64,000 nt of DNA from Taudactylus pleione (GCA_031769625.1 JAUIMM010000688.1:129001-193000); one strand, 5' to 3'. Counted from the first letter of the stretch, positions 47,282 through 58,504 are shown. Notes: a model not told the origin generated them from the letters alone. Made by a program: numbers and translations.

Positions 47282-48670
47282 TGGGCTTGATAGCTGGACG
47301 TCTGGTAATCCAAGCCTGTTTCTTGGGCTTTGTGACCATAGTTCCGGAAGGTCTGGGATAGGACTGGACCTGAGGACGGAAGGTCGGAAAGGACGAAGTT
47401 CCAGATCCCGATGGCACTGGTGCCGAGGGCAAATAAGCAGACTTGGCAGCCGCCAAAGTGTCTACAATTTTGTCCAAATCCAGACCAAACAAGACCTGGC
47501 CATTGAAAGGTAAACTCTCTAACCCTTTCTTGGACTCTGCATCCGCTCTCCAAGATCGCAACCAAAGAGAGCGCCTGGCTGACATCGCAGCCGCCGAAAT
47601 GTGAGAGGTTAAAAGACTAACATCCAAAGCAGCCTCGTTAACATATGTAGCCAAGTCTCTGAGGTAATCCAACAGTTCACGCTGTTCACTGGTAGCTTCC
47701 AAGTGCAAGGACGCTTCCAAAGCATTTGCCCAACGTTCCATGGCCCTGGCCACCCAGCAGATAGCCATAGCTGGCCTAGCGACCCCCCCCACAGAGAGGG
47801 AATAAATGTATTTAGACACACCTCCACTTTTCTGTCCGTAACATCCTTTAAAGACGACATGGACGGCATAGGAAGGGTCGCACTTTTGACTAAGCGAGTA
47901 ATATGAGAATCGACCTGAGGAGTTTCCCATTTAGAGAAATACTTTTCCTCAAATGGATAAGCGGCCTCCAGCCATTTCTGCAGTTGAAATCTCCTGCCTG
48001 GTGTTTTCCAGGCCTCTTCCAAGTGTTCAACCAGCTGATCAGACAGAAGAAAATCTGTCGCTGAACTGTTAACTTCCTTAAACAAGGCATGTTTGGATTT
48101 GGCGGCCGGGGTATCCTCATCCCCAATATCCATAGCCACACGGACCGCACGAATGAGGCCGTGCACATAAATTTTAGACTTAGGCTCTGCCTATTTTTGA
48201 GGGAGCTCTGACTCAGATAAGTCCTGAATTTCCCCACCATCAGTGGACACATCATTCTGATAGTACAAGGACTGAGAAGACAGCACCTCTTTCCTAGCTG
48301 AACGCAGGAGAGTCACCCTGTAAAATCTCCGTCAAGTTTTGCACCGTGATGGAGAGTGTTTTAACCCAAACAGGTTCAGATGACACCTGGTAAGGTTTAG
48401 ATTGTAAAGGAATATTTTGAGCCACAACCAGCTATCGGAGGGGTCCCCTGTAAAGAAGATGGCATAGCAACCTGCGAAGTGTACCCCAATTGTGGGGACA
48501 CTGGAGGTGCTGCAAGCGGTCCCACCAGGGTAGTTAACGCTTGTGCCAAACAAGCCCAGGGCGGCTCTTGTGAATAGCTGAGCCCAGCAGGTAAACCTGC
48601 ATTCCTGGCACACAGGGTACACTATCCTCCCACAATAATCTCCCCTTCCCGTAGACCTGCAAAACATTTA
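47262..48670 (-). pseudogene. DIRS gag-like ORF1
   Basis: Two overlapping minus frames. The upstream one (48166-47850) includes 'VEHLEEAWKTPGRRFQLQKW' and 'VDSHITRLVKSATLPMP'. After a frameshift at about 47830-47800, the other continues with 'ARPAMAICWVARAMERWANA', 'SLWLRSWRADAESKKGLESL' and 'FGLDLDKIVDTLAAAKSAYL'. The same blocks occur in the second DIRS (63230-63880). It is thought to form the particle core. The N-terminal limit is uncertain. Confidence 0.75.
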
Positions 48671-49204
48671 GTACAGGACTGCGTGAGGGGAATATCAGCC
48701 TGTCCAGAATCACTTCCAGGCATGATGAATGTATGTGTCACACTCTGCAGATCAATAAACAAACTGAACTGTGAAGTTACTGACACCCTGACTGCATCGG
48801 TCTCTGCAAGGGCTAGTGAGAACAGAAAGTACAGGGATAGTAAAATGTCTAACAGAGGAAAGAAATACAGTCAGACAGCGCTAGCATTAGACACATACAA
48901 TGCACAAATAAACTCTGCACTATATTGCACCTTAATCAACTACTAGACCTACAGTCTAGTAGCAATAGTGCTACATACACCAACCTGCTTGGAGCCCCTC
49001 TTGAAGTGAACCGACTCTGGCTGGACACCTACGAAACTGAGGTGCCTTGGCCTGGGGGCGGGGTATAGGAGAGGGGCCCGATGGATCCTGGGAGAACAGC
49101 TTTAACTATTGAGGTGCCCGACGACTGCGTCATCAATCTATACCCTAAGGTCTCCTGTGGAGCCCTATGGACCCTGCAGTAGAAATAAGAGTTGGCAAGC
49201 GGGA
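48671..49204. repeat. DIRS 5' region and right inverted terminal repeat
   Basis: Non-coding leader; the last 175 bp are the right inverted repeat. No gene. Confidence 0.65.
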
Positions 49205-49225
49205 TCATTTTATATAATAAGATAT

Positions 49226-50129
49226 TGATAGTGCGATGTGTTTTGGATAGTATTTATAAACCTTACTTATTATAAGAAGAAATGAAATAATTCACACCAA
49301 TACCAACTCTAAAATAAATGACAATGTTTTACTTAAGAGCAAATTAATTATACATGTATTATTGTCAAAGCAGACTTATAACATAAAAAACATTAGTTCA
49401 GCAACAGTGACAAAATGATTATCTGTAATGCCTAGCATAGACTCCCAAGGTGACAGCCAGCCCTGTTTATACTTACAGCCCAGCGCCCCGCAACTCTCAC
49501 AACCTACGTTCTCTCCTGCTCAACCCGACCCCTCCCCTATTTAATCAATCTTTTATACTTTTTCCCTCTCTGCTACTGACATATTCTAAAATTACCAATA
49601 TTAATGAATTCAATATTCATGCGCACTAAACATTTCACTGATATGTTTTAATAATAACAAAACCTATAATCTCCTTTCTATGTTCTCAAAATACTGGTGA
49701 CCGCTTATAGGCCAAGGCTATCCTGATTAACTCCCTTCTTGTTTATACGGATCTGAGACCTACTGTCTCCTAGTCTGTTCATACTCAACTAACCCATTAT
49801 GCTGTCTTGCTAGAGAAGAAATGGTTTTCATCAGTTCGAATGTATACCTATTTCTGTAATAACATTTATACCTTTAGATTATACAATATTAATCGATCAT
49901 AACTGTTGCTTCAGACACACACCTGCCTACTTTAGAGAGAGGGTAAACCTCATCTCTAGGCCTGAGGCCATTCGACACATGCTGTCCTCTGCAACTTACA
50001 ACTAATATATATTCTGAATTATTTCTATATACCCTTAATTGCAATGAAAATAATAATGAAAGACATAAGCATGCATATATTCGTGAATTGCTGAAGGAAT
50101 ATGTACGGTCACATATACCAGCGTTATCA
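49226..50129 (-). repeat. Solo retroviral LTR 3
   Basis: It runs from 'tgatagtgcg' to 'gcgttatca', 904 bp, same family and orientation as LTRs 1 and 2 but more diverged. The 4-bp 'atat' lies on both sides (49222-49225 and 50130-50133), although the AT-rich context weakens this. No internal retroviral sequence is attached. It most likely arose by LTR-LTR recombination. Confidence 0.75.
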
Positions 50130-50756
50130 ATATACACATTTTCTTTATTCACATTATTCACATCATTATTGCTTTAAAATATTTCACTTTAGAGGCATAA
50201 TATTATTAAATGCATAAAATGTATATTTTAATATTATTTTTCCTAGTGTACCAACAAAGAGACATTCTTTCATCTCTGTTCCTATTGAGCTGTACTTATT
50301 GTCTCTGGCAGCCCCAGAACCATATGACAGAAACTAGATCTTAACTGGGGTCATTTGATTTATGATATCCATTACCCACTGGTGCAGAAGTATTCCCATC
50401 ATCCCCCACCCTCAATAGGAATAAGATACTGTACACTGCTAAAGTCTCTGCATTCACATATGCCCCTCACCCCTGTGATAGCAACGAGGGGATCCCCCAA
50501 TAAATTACATTATTTCATGTCTGTAGCAATTTATTTTTATAATAAGACAAAAAGCCATCAGTGTCCTGTGTCATCTAATCACCATTTTATATATCCAAAT
50601 GTAATGACGGGAGATGTCGTCTATTATGCAGATATCCTTCACTTTCTGCATCAGGTCCAAAGAGAAGGTGAGAGAGGTTCTTACTATGTACTAACCAGGG
50701 GAAATAATCTGATCAGAGGACTGAAGAATTACAGAAAAGAGCATAAACTATGTCTG
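50130..50756. other. Intergenic, no gene seen
   Basis: No domain was recognised. An open frame at 50355-50804 (+) lacks any known motif and runs into the minisatellite. Confidence 0.4.
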
Positions 50757-51372
50757 ACAGTCCTGCTTATTATAGTGCCTCACAGTCCTTATTATATGGC
50801 CTAACAGTCCTGCTCATTATAGTGCCTCACAGTCCTGCTCATTATAGGGCCTCACACACAGTGCTGCTCATTATAGAATCTCACAGCCCTGCTTATTATT
50901 GGACCTTACACTCCTGCTTATTATAGGACCTCACAGTCCTGCTAATTATAGGGCCTCACAGCCCTGCTTATTACAGGACCACATAGTTCTGCTTATTATA
51001 GGACCTCAATGCCCTGCTCTTATTATAGGGCCTCAAACCCTGCTCATTATAGGACCTCACGTCCCTGCTTATTATAGGGCCTAACAATCCTGCTCATTAG
51101 AGGAGCTCACATCCCTGCTTATTATAGGGCCCTGCTCTTATTATAGGGCCGCACAGTCCTGCTCATTAGAGGACCTCACAGCCCTGCTCATTATAGGGCC
51201 TCACAGTCCTCCTTATTATAGGGCCTCACAATCCTGCTTTATTATAGGGCCTCACTGTCCTGATTATAGGACCTCACTGTCCTGATTATGATAGGGCCTC
51301 ACAGTCCTGCTTATTTTTGCACCTCACAACCCTGTTTATTATTGGACCTCACAGTCCTGCTTATTATAGGAA
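50757..51372. repeat. Minisatellite, about 25-bp unit
   Basis: More than 20 imperfect copies of 'ctcacagtcctgcttattatagggc', with C/G and tt/ct variants and a few truncated units. Open frames across it are repeat artefacts. Confidence 0.9.
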
Positions 51373-52264
51373 CACCTCATTACTGTCATCTCTTCCTTAT
51401 CTCTCTAATAATACTGCTCAAGCCCCATTTATATCTTATATCATGGGAGAGGAGACCGCAGTACTATAGTCATTATGTGTCACGTGCATGTGCTCAGTTT
51501 TATTTTATGTGTATTCATGTCTCTATGCATCTGCTTTTCTGTATTAAGCCAGCCTGGAAGGTAGAAAAAAAATCCTAATTACAATATAGGCTAAGGCTTC
51601 ACCTATGGATGGTGTTACAAATACAGAGTGCTCACACGCCAGCCCTTGCCTAGATGTTAGCCTCTGTATCTGGGAGGTGAGTATATCTTACCTGCATATC
51701 AGTGATGTATATAGCGTTAGTAGGAACTTGCAGATAAACAGGAACCCAGGACTTTGGCTACAAGCTTAGATGTTATGAGGGAAATATGAACATAATCATG
51801 GTGTAATTTGCTATATAATACATTTGCAGTAATGGTGACAATAATTGTCTGTTTTGTATTATTCATGCAATGCCCACACAATAAATGCCTTTTTTTTTTT
51901 TCTTCAAGAAAATACCATGTTTACTTATTTCTTCTAAAAAGAAAAACAATTTCCTCAAAATAGGCGAAAAAAAGTTTTTATTGAAATTGCAAGAAAGTGA
52001 GGCAAATTTTATTTTTTTTTTTCTAACCACCTTCAATAAATACTTCGTGGTTCATGTGTCACCATTATTCCACCATGCAAAAGCTCAATTCTGAGCTCTG
52101 GTGCAGATATCTAATAGAATAAAGACAATACTATAAGTGTCACCTGGGTGGTCTATGCCAGTCTTATATTAATGGCACACATCCCAGTTAGCAGCAGATG
52201 GATAGCCTAAAATGATATTATACTGTGTGACTGGAGTGTTACTACAACCCTCTTTTGTATCAGC
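51373..52264. other. 3' flank of the minus-strand zinc-finger exon
   Basis: No gene. A TTTATT at 51977-51982 would be an AATAAA signal on - about 283 bp past the stop codon. Poly-T and poly-A runs at 51889-51900 and 52011-52022 suggest decayed retroposon debris. Confidence 0.4.
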
Positions 52265-53208
52265 TCATAGAAATGCTATTTTCCTATGTGACAGCTGATG
52301 TCTAACAAGGTGCGATTTCTGTGTAAAATATTTCCCACACTCAGAGCATGGAAATGGTTTGTGCCCTGTGTGACTTCTCTGATGTCTAATAAGATCTGAT
52401 TTCTGTGCAAAACATTTCCCACACTCAGAGCATGGAAATGGCTTCTCATCTGTGTGACGTCTCTGGTGTGTAGCAAGATGTGATTTCCGTGTAAAACATT
52501 TCCCACACACAGAACATGGAAAAGGTTTCTCACCTGTGTGACGTCTCTGATGTGTAACAAGATCTGATTTCTGCGTAAAATATTTCCCACACTCAGAACA
52601 TGGAAATGGCCTCTCACCTGTGTGATATCTCTGATGTATAACAAGAACTGATTTGTGTATAAAACATTTCCCACACTCAGAGCATGGAAATGGTTTCTCC
52701 CCTGTGTGACTTCTCTGATGTGTAACAAGAGCTGATTTCTGTGTAAAACATTTCCCACACTCAGAGCATGGAAATGGTTTCTCCCCTGCGTGACATCTCT
52801 GATGTGTAACAAGAGCGGATTTCTCTGTGAAACATTTCCCACATTCAGAGCATGAAAATGGCTTCTCACCTGTGTGACGTCTCTCGTGTATAACAAGAGC
52901 CGATTTATATGTAAAACATTTCCCACACTCAGAACAGTAAAATGGCTTTGCTGGCTGATGGGCAATACGCTTTGTTCTCTTTGTAGAACATGTGTCATCT
53001 ATATTATTGGGAAATATATTATCTACTCTACGAGTTGTAATAGATGTACCAATATCTGAGTTATTAGGAGAACATGACATATCAGAAGGACGAGATGACA
53101 GATCTGTACTGTGGAGAACTGGAGAATCTCGTCTGATGTCATCTTTTATTTCAGAATCTGGAGATATAATTAGATGGTCCAGCGATATTTTCCATCTGTT
53201 ACATCCAC
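52265..53208 (-). CDS. C2H2 zinc-finger exon, eight fingers, intact
   Basis: The acceptor on - is 'attcccaacag', placing the exon start at 53208 in phase 1, the phase used by the family's linker exon. A linker of about 88 residues ('[20 protein letters not shown]', 'RRDSPVLHS') leads to eight complete C-X2-C-X12-H-X3-H fingers from about 52942, each with 'CSECGKCF' or a close variant and TGEKPF-type linkers (one is HADEK-like: 'HTDEKPF'; one is 'HAGEKPF'). The stop follows 8 codons after the last His. There are no lesions. The product would be a nuclear DNA-binding protein; its target is unknown. Upstream exons should lie above 53208, but none was recognised before the window end, so they may be beyond 64000 or the exon may be orphaned. 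Confidence 0.85.
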
Positions 53209-53389
53209 CTGTTGGGAATATAATAAATGTATAGTAATATGAATGTTTTAACGAAATAAGGTTCATTTAACAAAAAAAAACCACATTTAATATGTTTAAA
53301 AAAAATACAATTTGTAACTGACATTTTATACTGTGCTAATTGGTGCAAGGGTGTCTGAATGCATAAACGGACAAACAGACTAATGAGAG

Positions 53390-53390
<1 letters not shown>

Positions 53391-53453
<63 letters not shown>
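53391..53453. repeat. (TA)n microsatellite
   Basis: About 31 TA units, next to the foldback element. Confidence 0.95.
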
Positions 53454-53454
<1 letters not shown>

Positions 53455-53457
53455 CTA

Positions 53458-54991
53458 TAGCAATGCAGATCAGCGGCACTGGATGGACTTATAACAAGCA
53501 GCAAAAGGAACTGTTCACCGCAACAGCTTTGGGTCAACATTTCAGAATGTAATTGTCACGATCCGATGCAAATGTTCCTCTGTGGAGGACGGTGAGCCGG
53601 GGGGCGACTAGGGAAGTGACTGTAACTAGGTCTCCAAGTTGCGGCCGAACCCAAGTTTGGCTAGACCTGCCCAGAGGTGCGGAGTCTAACTCACTTAGTG
53701 GTTTTCTCCAGTGACCCCTCCAATTGGGATTTGTTTTTGCTGCACCAAGTGAGCAGGTCGCTGCTTTATGGACAGGTACCTGGGAGTGGCAGACGGAAAC
53801 TATATTAAATGAACTAAATGCTAGAACACTGGAGGTGTATTGAATGCTTGAATTTTGGAAAGGAACTGAATACTGGAACACTGTTAGAGATCCTAATCAC
53901 AGGCTTACTTGAGAATACTGGAAAATGTACTGGGAATTTGCTAGAAATCCAGGTGCTGATTTGCACAGAGAAATGTGGACACAGGCATATACTGGGAATT
54001 ACATATGCAGGCGCTGACAGAAAAACACAGAGATGTGGATCAGGCATAGACTGGGGATTGCAAGATGTCCAGCTGGGAGCCAACTAGTGATTAGCAGGAA
54101 ACCTGTCACCTCAGTAACATAGAGAAGCTGCAATAGAACTAGCAACACATTACAAGACACACAAGAAAAGAAACATAAAAACAGGAGTACTGGGAGAGAA
54201 CTAAGTCTCAGACTGAAAATAGCATGGAAGCTAATGCAGGAAAATCTAGAGAACTGTAAATAGGCTGAAGCAACACTGGTGAGAATCACAGGCACTGGAA
54301 CAGCGAAGTTGAACAGCAGTTTCCTGTTCCTGGAGTCAGACTAAATTACCCCTGGGTAGCTGGTCATTGGATCAGCTGAGTCACCACATGACTACCATTA
54401 GGAGAGACTAGTCAGGTGATATGGACCAACATGGCTGCGCCCATGCCCGGCACCCCGGAAGCCCTAGCAGACCCTGGGGAGAATACTGACACCACTCACC
54501 TCCACTCCCAGCGACTGGACACCTAAGCCTAAGAACACCTTCGTGAAGGTGAAATAGCGGCCGATCCCAAGCTGCATCCTGACAGTAATCTTTCGTCAGG
54601 ATACAAAATAACTAAATGCCCCATGTTATAGATTAGGGATAGCTAGTACTCTATTCCATACACAGATTGCATTTTTTATATTTTATTATATAGCCTGTAT
54701 AAAACATTTTTTACATTGTTTATACAGCACCATGGTAACACTCTGGGACGGGGACCACGTGGTGACTGAGGCGCAGTCCAGTGACGTCATTGGCGTGAAC
54801 CCGACCCGGAAGTATGCCACGGCATGCTGTGCACTCTTCACTGGTCGTATTTAAAAGGTAGGATGTTTTATTTATTATTTGTACCCTGACGAAAGATTAA
54901 ATTCTGAAACATTGACCTTGAGCTGTTCTGGTGAACAGTTCCTTTTGCTGCTTGTTACAAGTCCATCCAGTGCCGTTGATCTGCATTGCTA
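53458..54991. mobile_element. Foldback element split by an LTR
   Basis: The left arm 'tagcaatgcagatcagcggc' through 'ggaactgttcacc' and the right arm (54882-54991) are inverted copies of about 110 bp. The left arm resumes after the solo LTR ('ctttcgtcaggatac', 54590 on), which has its counterpart in 'gtaccctgacgaaag' at 54881-54895. Removing the LTR leaves an element of about 0.5 kb. Confidence 0.75.
53554..54584. repeat. Solo LTR (Gypsy-like)
   Basis: It runs from 'tgtcacgatcc' to 'catcctgaca' (TG...CA), 1031 bp, with a perfect 5-bp duplication 'gtaat' (53549-53553 and 54585-54589). TGTCACGATCC-type starts are common for Gypsy LTRs. No coding sequence; orientation not determined. Confidence 0.82.
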
Positions 54992-55074
54992 CATTCCCTT
55001 CTCTCTGAAGTCACCGTGGCAGATTACACTTTCAAATTAAGCAAGAGTCCTGGATAAAAAAAAAGATATGTATA

Positions 55075-56726
55075 CAGTCAGGTGCATAAATATTGATACA
55101 TTGACAGAATTTTCATATTTTGGCCTCTATTCACCACCACAATGGCTTTGAAATGAAACAAACAAGATGTGCTTTAACTGCAGACTTTCAGATTTAATTT
55201 GAGGGTAATTACATCCAAATCAGGTGAACGGTGTAGGAATTACAACGGTTTCTATATGTGCCTCCCACTTTTTAAGGGGCCAAAAGTAATGGGACAAACT
55301 AAACAATCCTAAATCTAACTGTCACTTTTTAATACTTTGTTGCAAATCCTTTGCAGGCAAATACAGCCTGAAGTCTGGAACGCATAGACATAACCAGACG
55401 CTGGGTTTCATCCCTGGTGATGCTCTGCTAGGCCTCTACTGCAAATGTCTTCAGTTCCTGCTTGTTCTTGGGGCATTTTCCCTTCAGTTTTGTCTTCATC
55501 AAGTGAAATGCATGCTCAATCGGATTCAGGTCAGGGGATTGACTTGGCCATTGCATAACGTTCCAATTTTTAGCCTTAAAAAAACTCTTTGGTTGCTTTT
55601 ACAGTATGCTTCGGGTCATTGTCCATCTGCACTGTGAAGCGCCGTCCAATGAGTTCTGAAGCATTTGACTGAATATGAGCATATAATATTGCCCGAAACA
55701 CTTCAGAATTCATTCTGCTTTTGTCAGCAGTCACATCATCAATAAATACAAGGGAACCAGTTCTATTGGCAGCCATACATGCCCACGCCATGACACTACC
55801 ACCACCATGCTTCACTGATGAGGTGGTATGTTTTAGATCATGAGCAGTTCCTTTCCTTCTCCATACTCTTCTCTTCCCATCACTCTGGTACAAGTTGATC
55901 TTTGTTTCATCTGTCCATAGGATGTTGTTCCAGAACTGTAATGGCTTTTTCAGATGTTGTTTGGCAAACTCTAATCTGGTCTTCCTGTTTTTGTGGCTCA
56001 CCAATGGTTTACATCTTGTGGTGAACTCTCTATATTCACTCTTGTGAAGTCTTCTCTTGATTGTTGACTTTGACACATATACACCTACCTCCTGGAGAGT
56101 GTTCTTGATTTGGCCAACTGTTGTGAAGGGGTTTTTCTTCACAAGTGAAATAATTCTTCTGTCATCCACCACAGTTGTTTTTTCCGTGGTCTTCCGGGTC
56201 TTTTGGTGTTGCTGAGCTCTCCGGTGCGTTCTTTCTTTTTAAGAATGTTCCAAACAGTTGATTTGGCCACACCTAATGTTTTTGCTATCTCTCTGATGGG
56301 TTTGTTTTGATTTTTCAGCCTAATGATGGCTTGTTTCACTGATATTGACAGCTCTTTGGATCTCATATTGAGAGTCGACAGCAACTGATTCCAAATGCAA
56401 ATGTCACACGTAGAATCAACTCTAGACCTTTTACCTGCTTAATTGATAATGAAATAACGAGGGAATAGCCCACACCTGTCCATGAATTAGCTTTTGAGTT
56501 GATAGTCCCATTACTTTTGGCCCCTTTAAAAAGTGGGAGGCACATATAGAAACCATTGTAATTCCTACACCGTTCACCTGATTTGGATGTAATTACCCTC
56601 AAATTAAATCTGAAAGTCTGCAGTTAAAGCACATCTTGTTTGTTTCATTTCAAAGCCATTGTGGTGGTGAATAGAGGCCAAAATATGAAAATTCTGTCAA
56701 TGTCCCAATATTTATGCACCTGACTG
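55075..56726 (-). mobile_element. Tc1 transposon, full length
   Basis: It is 1652 bp with long inverted repeats: about 222 bp at each end (55075-55296 and 56503-56726), starting CAGTCAGGTGCATAAATATT. I count about four differences between the arms, so it is fairly young. TA precedes the left end; TG follows the right end (a mutated TA). It carries one transposase gene on -. Confidence 0.9.
55329..56366 (-). pseudogene. Tc1 transposase
   Basis: It starts 'MRSKELSISVKQAIIRL', with paired helix-turn-helix DNA-binding domains ('IREIAKTLGVAKSTVWNIL', 'RPGRPRK'), then the DDE catalytic core: 'WTDETKINLY' (first Asp), 'VQMDNDPKH' (second Asp) and 'SPDLNPIEH' (Glu). Lesions: a frameshift in an A run near 56180 just after 'GRPRK', a one-base gain in a T run near 55578, and a TAG where Trp is expected near 55428. 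About 340 residues would be the normal length. It is inactive. Confidence 0.88.
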
Positions 56727-56734
56727 TGTGTGTT

Positions 56735-56740
<6 letters not shown>

Positions 56741-56780
<40 letters not shown>
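56741..56780. repeat. (TA)n microsatellite
   Basis: About 20 TA units between the Tc1 element and the palindromic MITE. Confidence 0.9.
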
Positions 56781-56785
<5 letters not shown>

Positions 56786-56787
56786 TT

Positions 56788-56910
56788 ATTAGGGATGTGC
56801 AGGCTCGGTTCTACTTGGTTCCGTTCGTTTTTTTTTACCGAATCTTATTGGCTATCCAAAACTCATGACAGCTGATACCCAATAAGATTCGGTAAAAAAA
56901 TCCGAACGGA
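56788..56910. mobile_element. Palindromic MITE, copy 2 (right end lost)
   Basis: It starts TTAGGGATGTGCAGGCTCGG like copy 1 at 9476, shares 'cttattggctatccaaaact' and 'cccaataagat', but stops at 'ccgaacgga', about 40 bp before the expected outer end. It again lies beside a TA microsatellite. Confidence 0.75.
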
Positions 56911-57399
56911 TTTTATTTTTTTTTCTGGGTCTCACAGGATCGTAGAGCTGGGCTCGGGATTTATTAATGTCGCAGTGACTGTATATAAGTGATCGTTAAA
57001 GTGAGACATTTTATTGGTAATATTATGTTGATATTTACATGTTGCATTATATGTGTCATTGCAGGTAAAGGTTTTATATCCTCAGTAAATAAATGCACTA
57101 ATAACTTATTACATATAATATCTTGTGCTAATGAAAGTCCCTTTTTGTTAGGGCCCACCCAGGGATCCACATAAACTCCTAGAATCTGGCCAGAGAGGTA
57201 GTCACCTATAGCAACCGCCTTTCCCATCGATATTTATATTCTCACAGGTACTTGGATGTCCCCAGGTCTTATACCCAAGATGGTAGGAGCTTATGAGGGA
57301 AACCAGGTGGCAGCAGAGAGTAAGCTGGAGCGGGAAACAGAGGTGCAATGAAACCGGAGCCAGGTGACTGGTGCTGAAAGCCAGGAAGCAGTAATTGAG
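56911..57399. other. Intergenic, no gene seen
   Basis: No coding or RNA gene recognised. The sequence from 57140 on resembles LTR or leader sequence in style, but no second copy is present. Confidence 0.35.
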
Positions 57400-58075
57400 C
57401 CCAGGGTCAGCAATCAGACAGATAATGAACCAGGTACTGAGCTGGAATGTCAGGAAATCAGGACAGGAAGCAGGTCAGGAGCCAGGGACAGGAAGGTCTG
57501 GATGTTTAGGAACAAGCAGGAGGCACACAAAGACAGGAACAGGTGCAGGGGAGTCAGGATTCTGTAACAGGCAGAGAATGAACCAGGTACTGTGCTGGAA
57601 GGTCAGGAAATCAGGACAGGAGGCAGGTCAGGAGCCAGGGATAGGGTGCAGGAAGGTCCGGATGTTTAGGAACAAGCAGGAGGCACACAAAGGAAGGAAC
57701 AGATGCAGTCGAGTCAGGATTACAGTAACATGCAGAGAGAATGAACCAGGTACTGAGCTGGAAGGTCAAGAAATCAGGTCAGGAGCCAGGGATAGGGTGC
57801 AGGAAGGTGCAGATGTTTAGGAACAAGCAGGAGGCACACAAAGGCAGGGACATGTACAGGGGAGTCAGGATTCCGGCAGAGAGAATGATACTGAGCTGGC
57901 ACACAAAGGCAAGGACATGTGCAGGGGAGTCAGGATTCCGGCAGAGAGAATGATACTGAGCTGGAAGGTCAGGAAATCAGGACAGGAGCCAGGGATAGGG
58001 TGCAGGAGGGTCTGGATGTATAGACACAAGCAGTAGGCACACATGCAGGGGAGTCAGGATTACAGTAACAGGGTA
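57400..58075. repeat. Minisatellite, 145-165-bp unit
   Basis: Anchors 'aatgaaccaggtactgagctgg' or 'aatgatactgagctgg' start at about 57424, 57577, 57740, 57883 and 57949, so units are about 153, 163, 143 and a truncated 66 bp. Shared core phrases are 'gtcaggaaatcaggacagga', 'aggaacaagcaggaggcaca' and 'gcaggggagtcaggatt'. The open frames are artefacts. Confidence 0.88.
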
Positions 58076-58504
58076 GAAGGTTTCAGGGAGCAGGTCAGCA
58101 TCAATGGCAGACAGGACGCTACATCCATCAGTGATGTTATGTCCTCACTGCCTTTTACCTAAGCAGACACCCAATCAGCATGCCCGCTGGGACAAGCCCC
58201 CTAATCTGTGTAAAACACACTACAGCTGCCGGGCTGTAAAGGGAAACAACCAGGCAACAAGCCGTGACCATAAGGCAGTGCAGCCAGCGTGATGACATCA
58301 TGCAGCATCCTGGCAGCCTAGCAATGGCTGGGACGAGGCAAGGCTGTTTGAGCCATCACGACAAGTGCGGCAACTCATAACACCTAAAAGATAATATTGC
58401 ATAATGGTAATCAGAGGTTATATGATGAATATATATGTGCAGATCCCAGTTTTACCCCAAACTACATGCACACGTTCTCACTAGGAGACCCTGTAAAAAG
58501 GAAA
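58076..58504. other. Intergenic, no gene seen
   Basis: No recognisable gene; flank between the minisatellite and the DIRS left end. Confidence 0.35.

Larger units (their letters stand above)
43974..49204 (-). mobile_element. DIRS retrotransposon, copy 1
   Basis: It has inverted terminal repeats: 43985-44135 is complementary to 49030-49190 (shared 'ttgatgacgcagtcgtcggg', 'ttaaagctgt'). An internal segment (about 44283-44340) is complementary to the extreme left end, and 44341-44395 matches the right-end sequence; this is the internal complementary region by which DIRS restore their ends. The order on - is gag-like ORF, reverse transcriptase with RNase H, tyrosine recombinase. No target duplication is expected for this class. 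The frames carry stops and frameshifts. Confidence 0.85.

Noticed and set aside
50757..51372. CRISPR-like array
   Set aside because: Eukaryotic DNA, and the units are contiguous variants of one 25-mer with no unique spacers.
52276..52998. 240-codon frame overlapping the minus-strand zinc fingers
   Set aside because: It is an alternate frame of the repeated finger sequence. Repeats without stops in one frame tend to lack them in others.
57395..57953. Repetitive protein-like frames
   Set aside because: Products of the minisatellite; no start context or domain.
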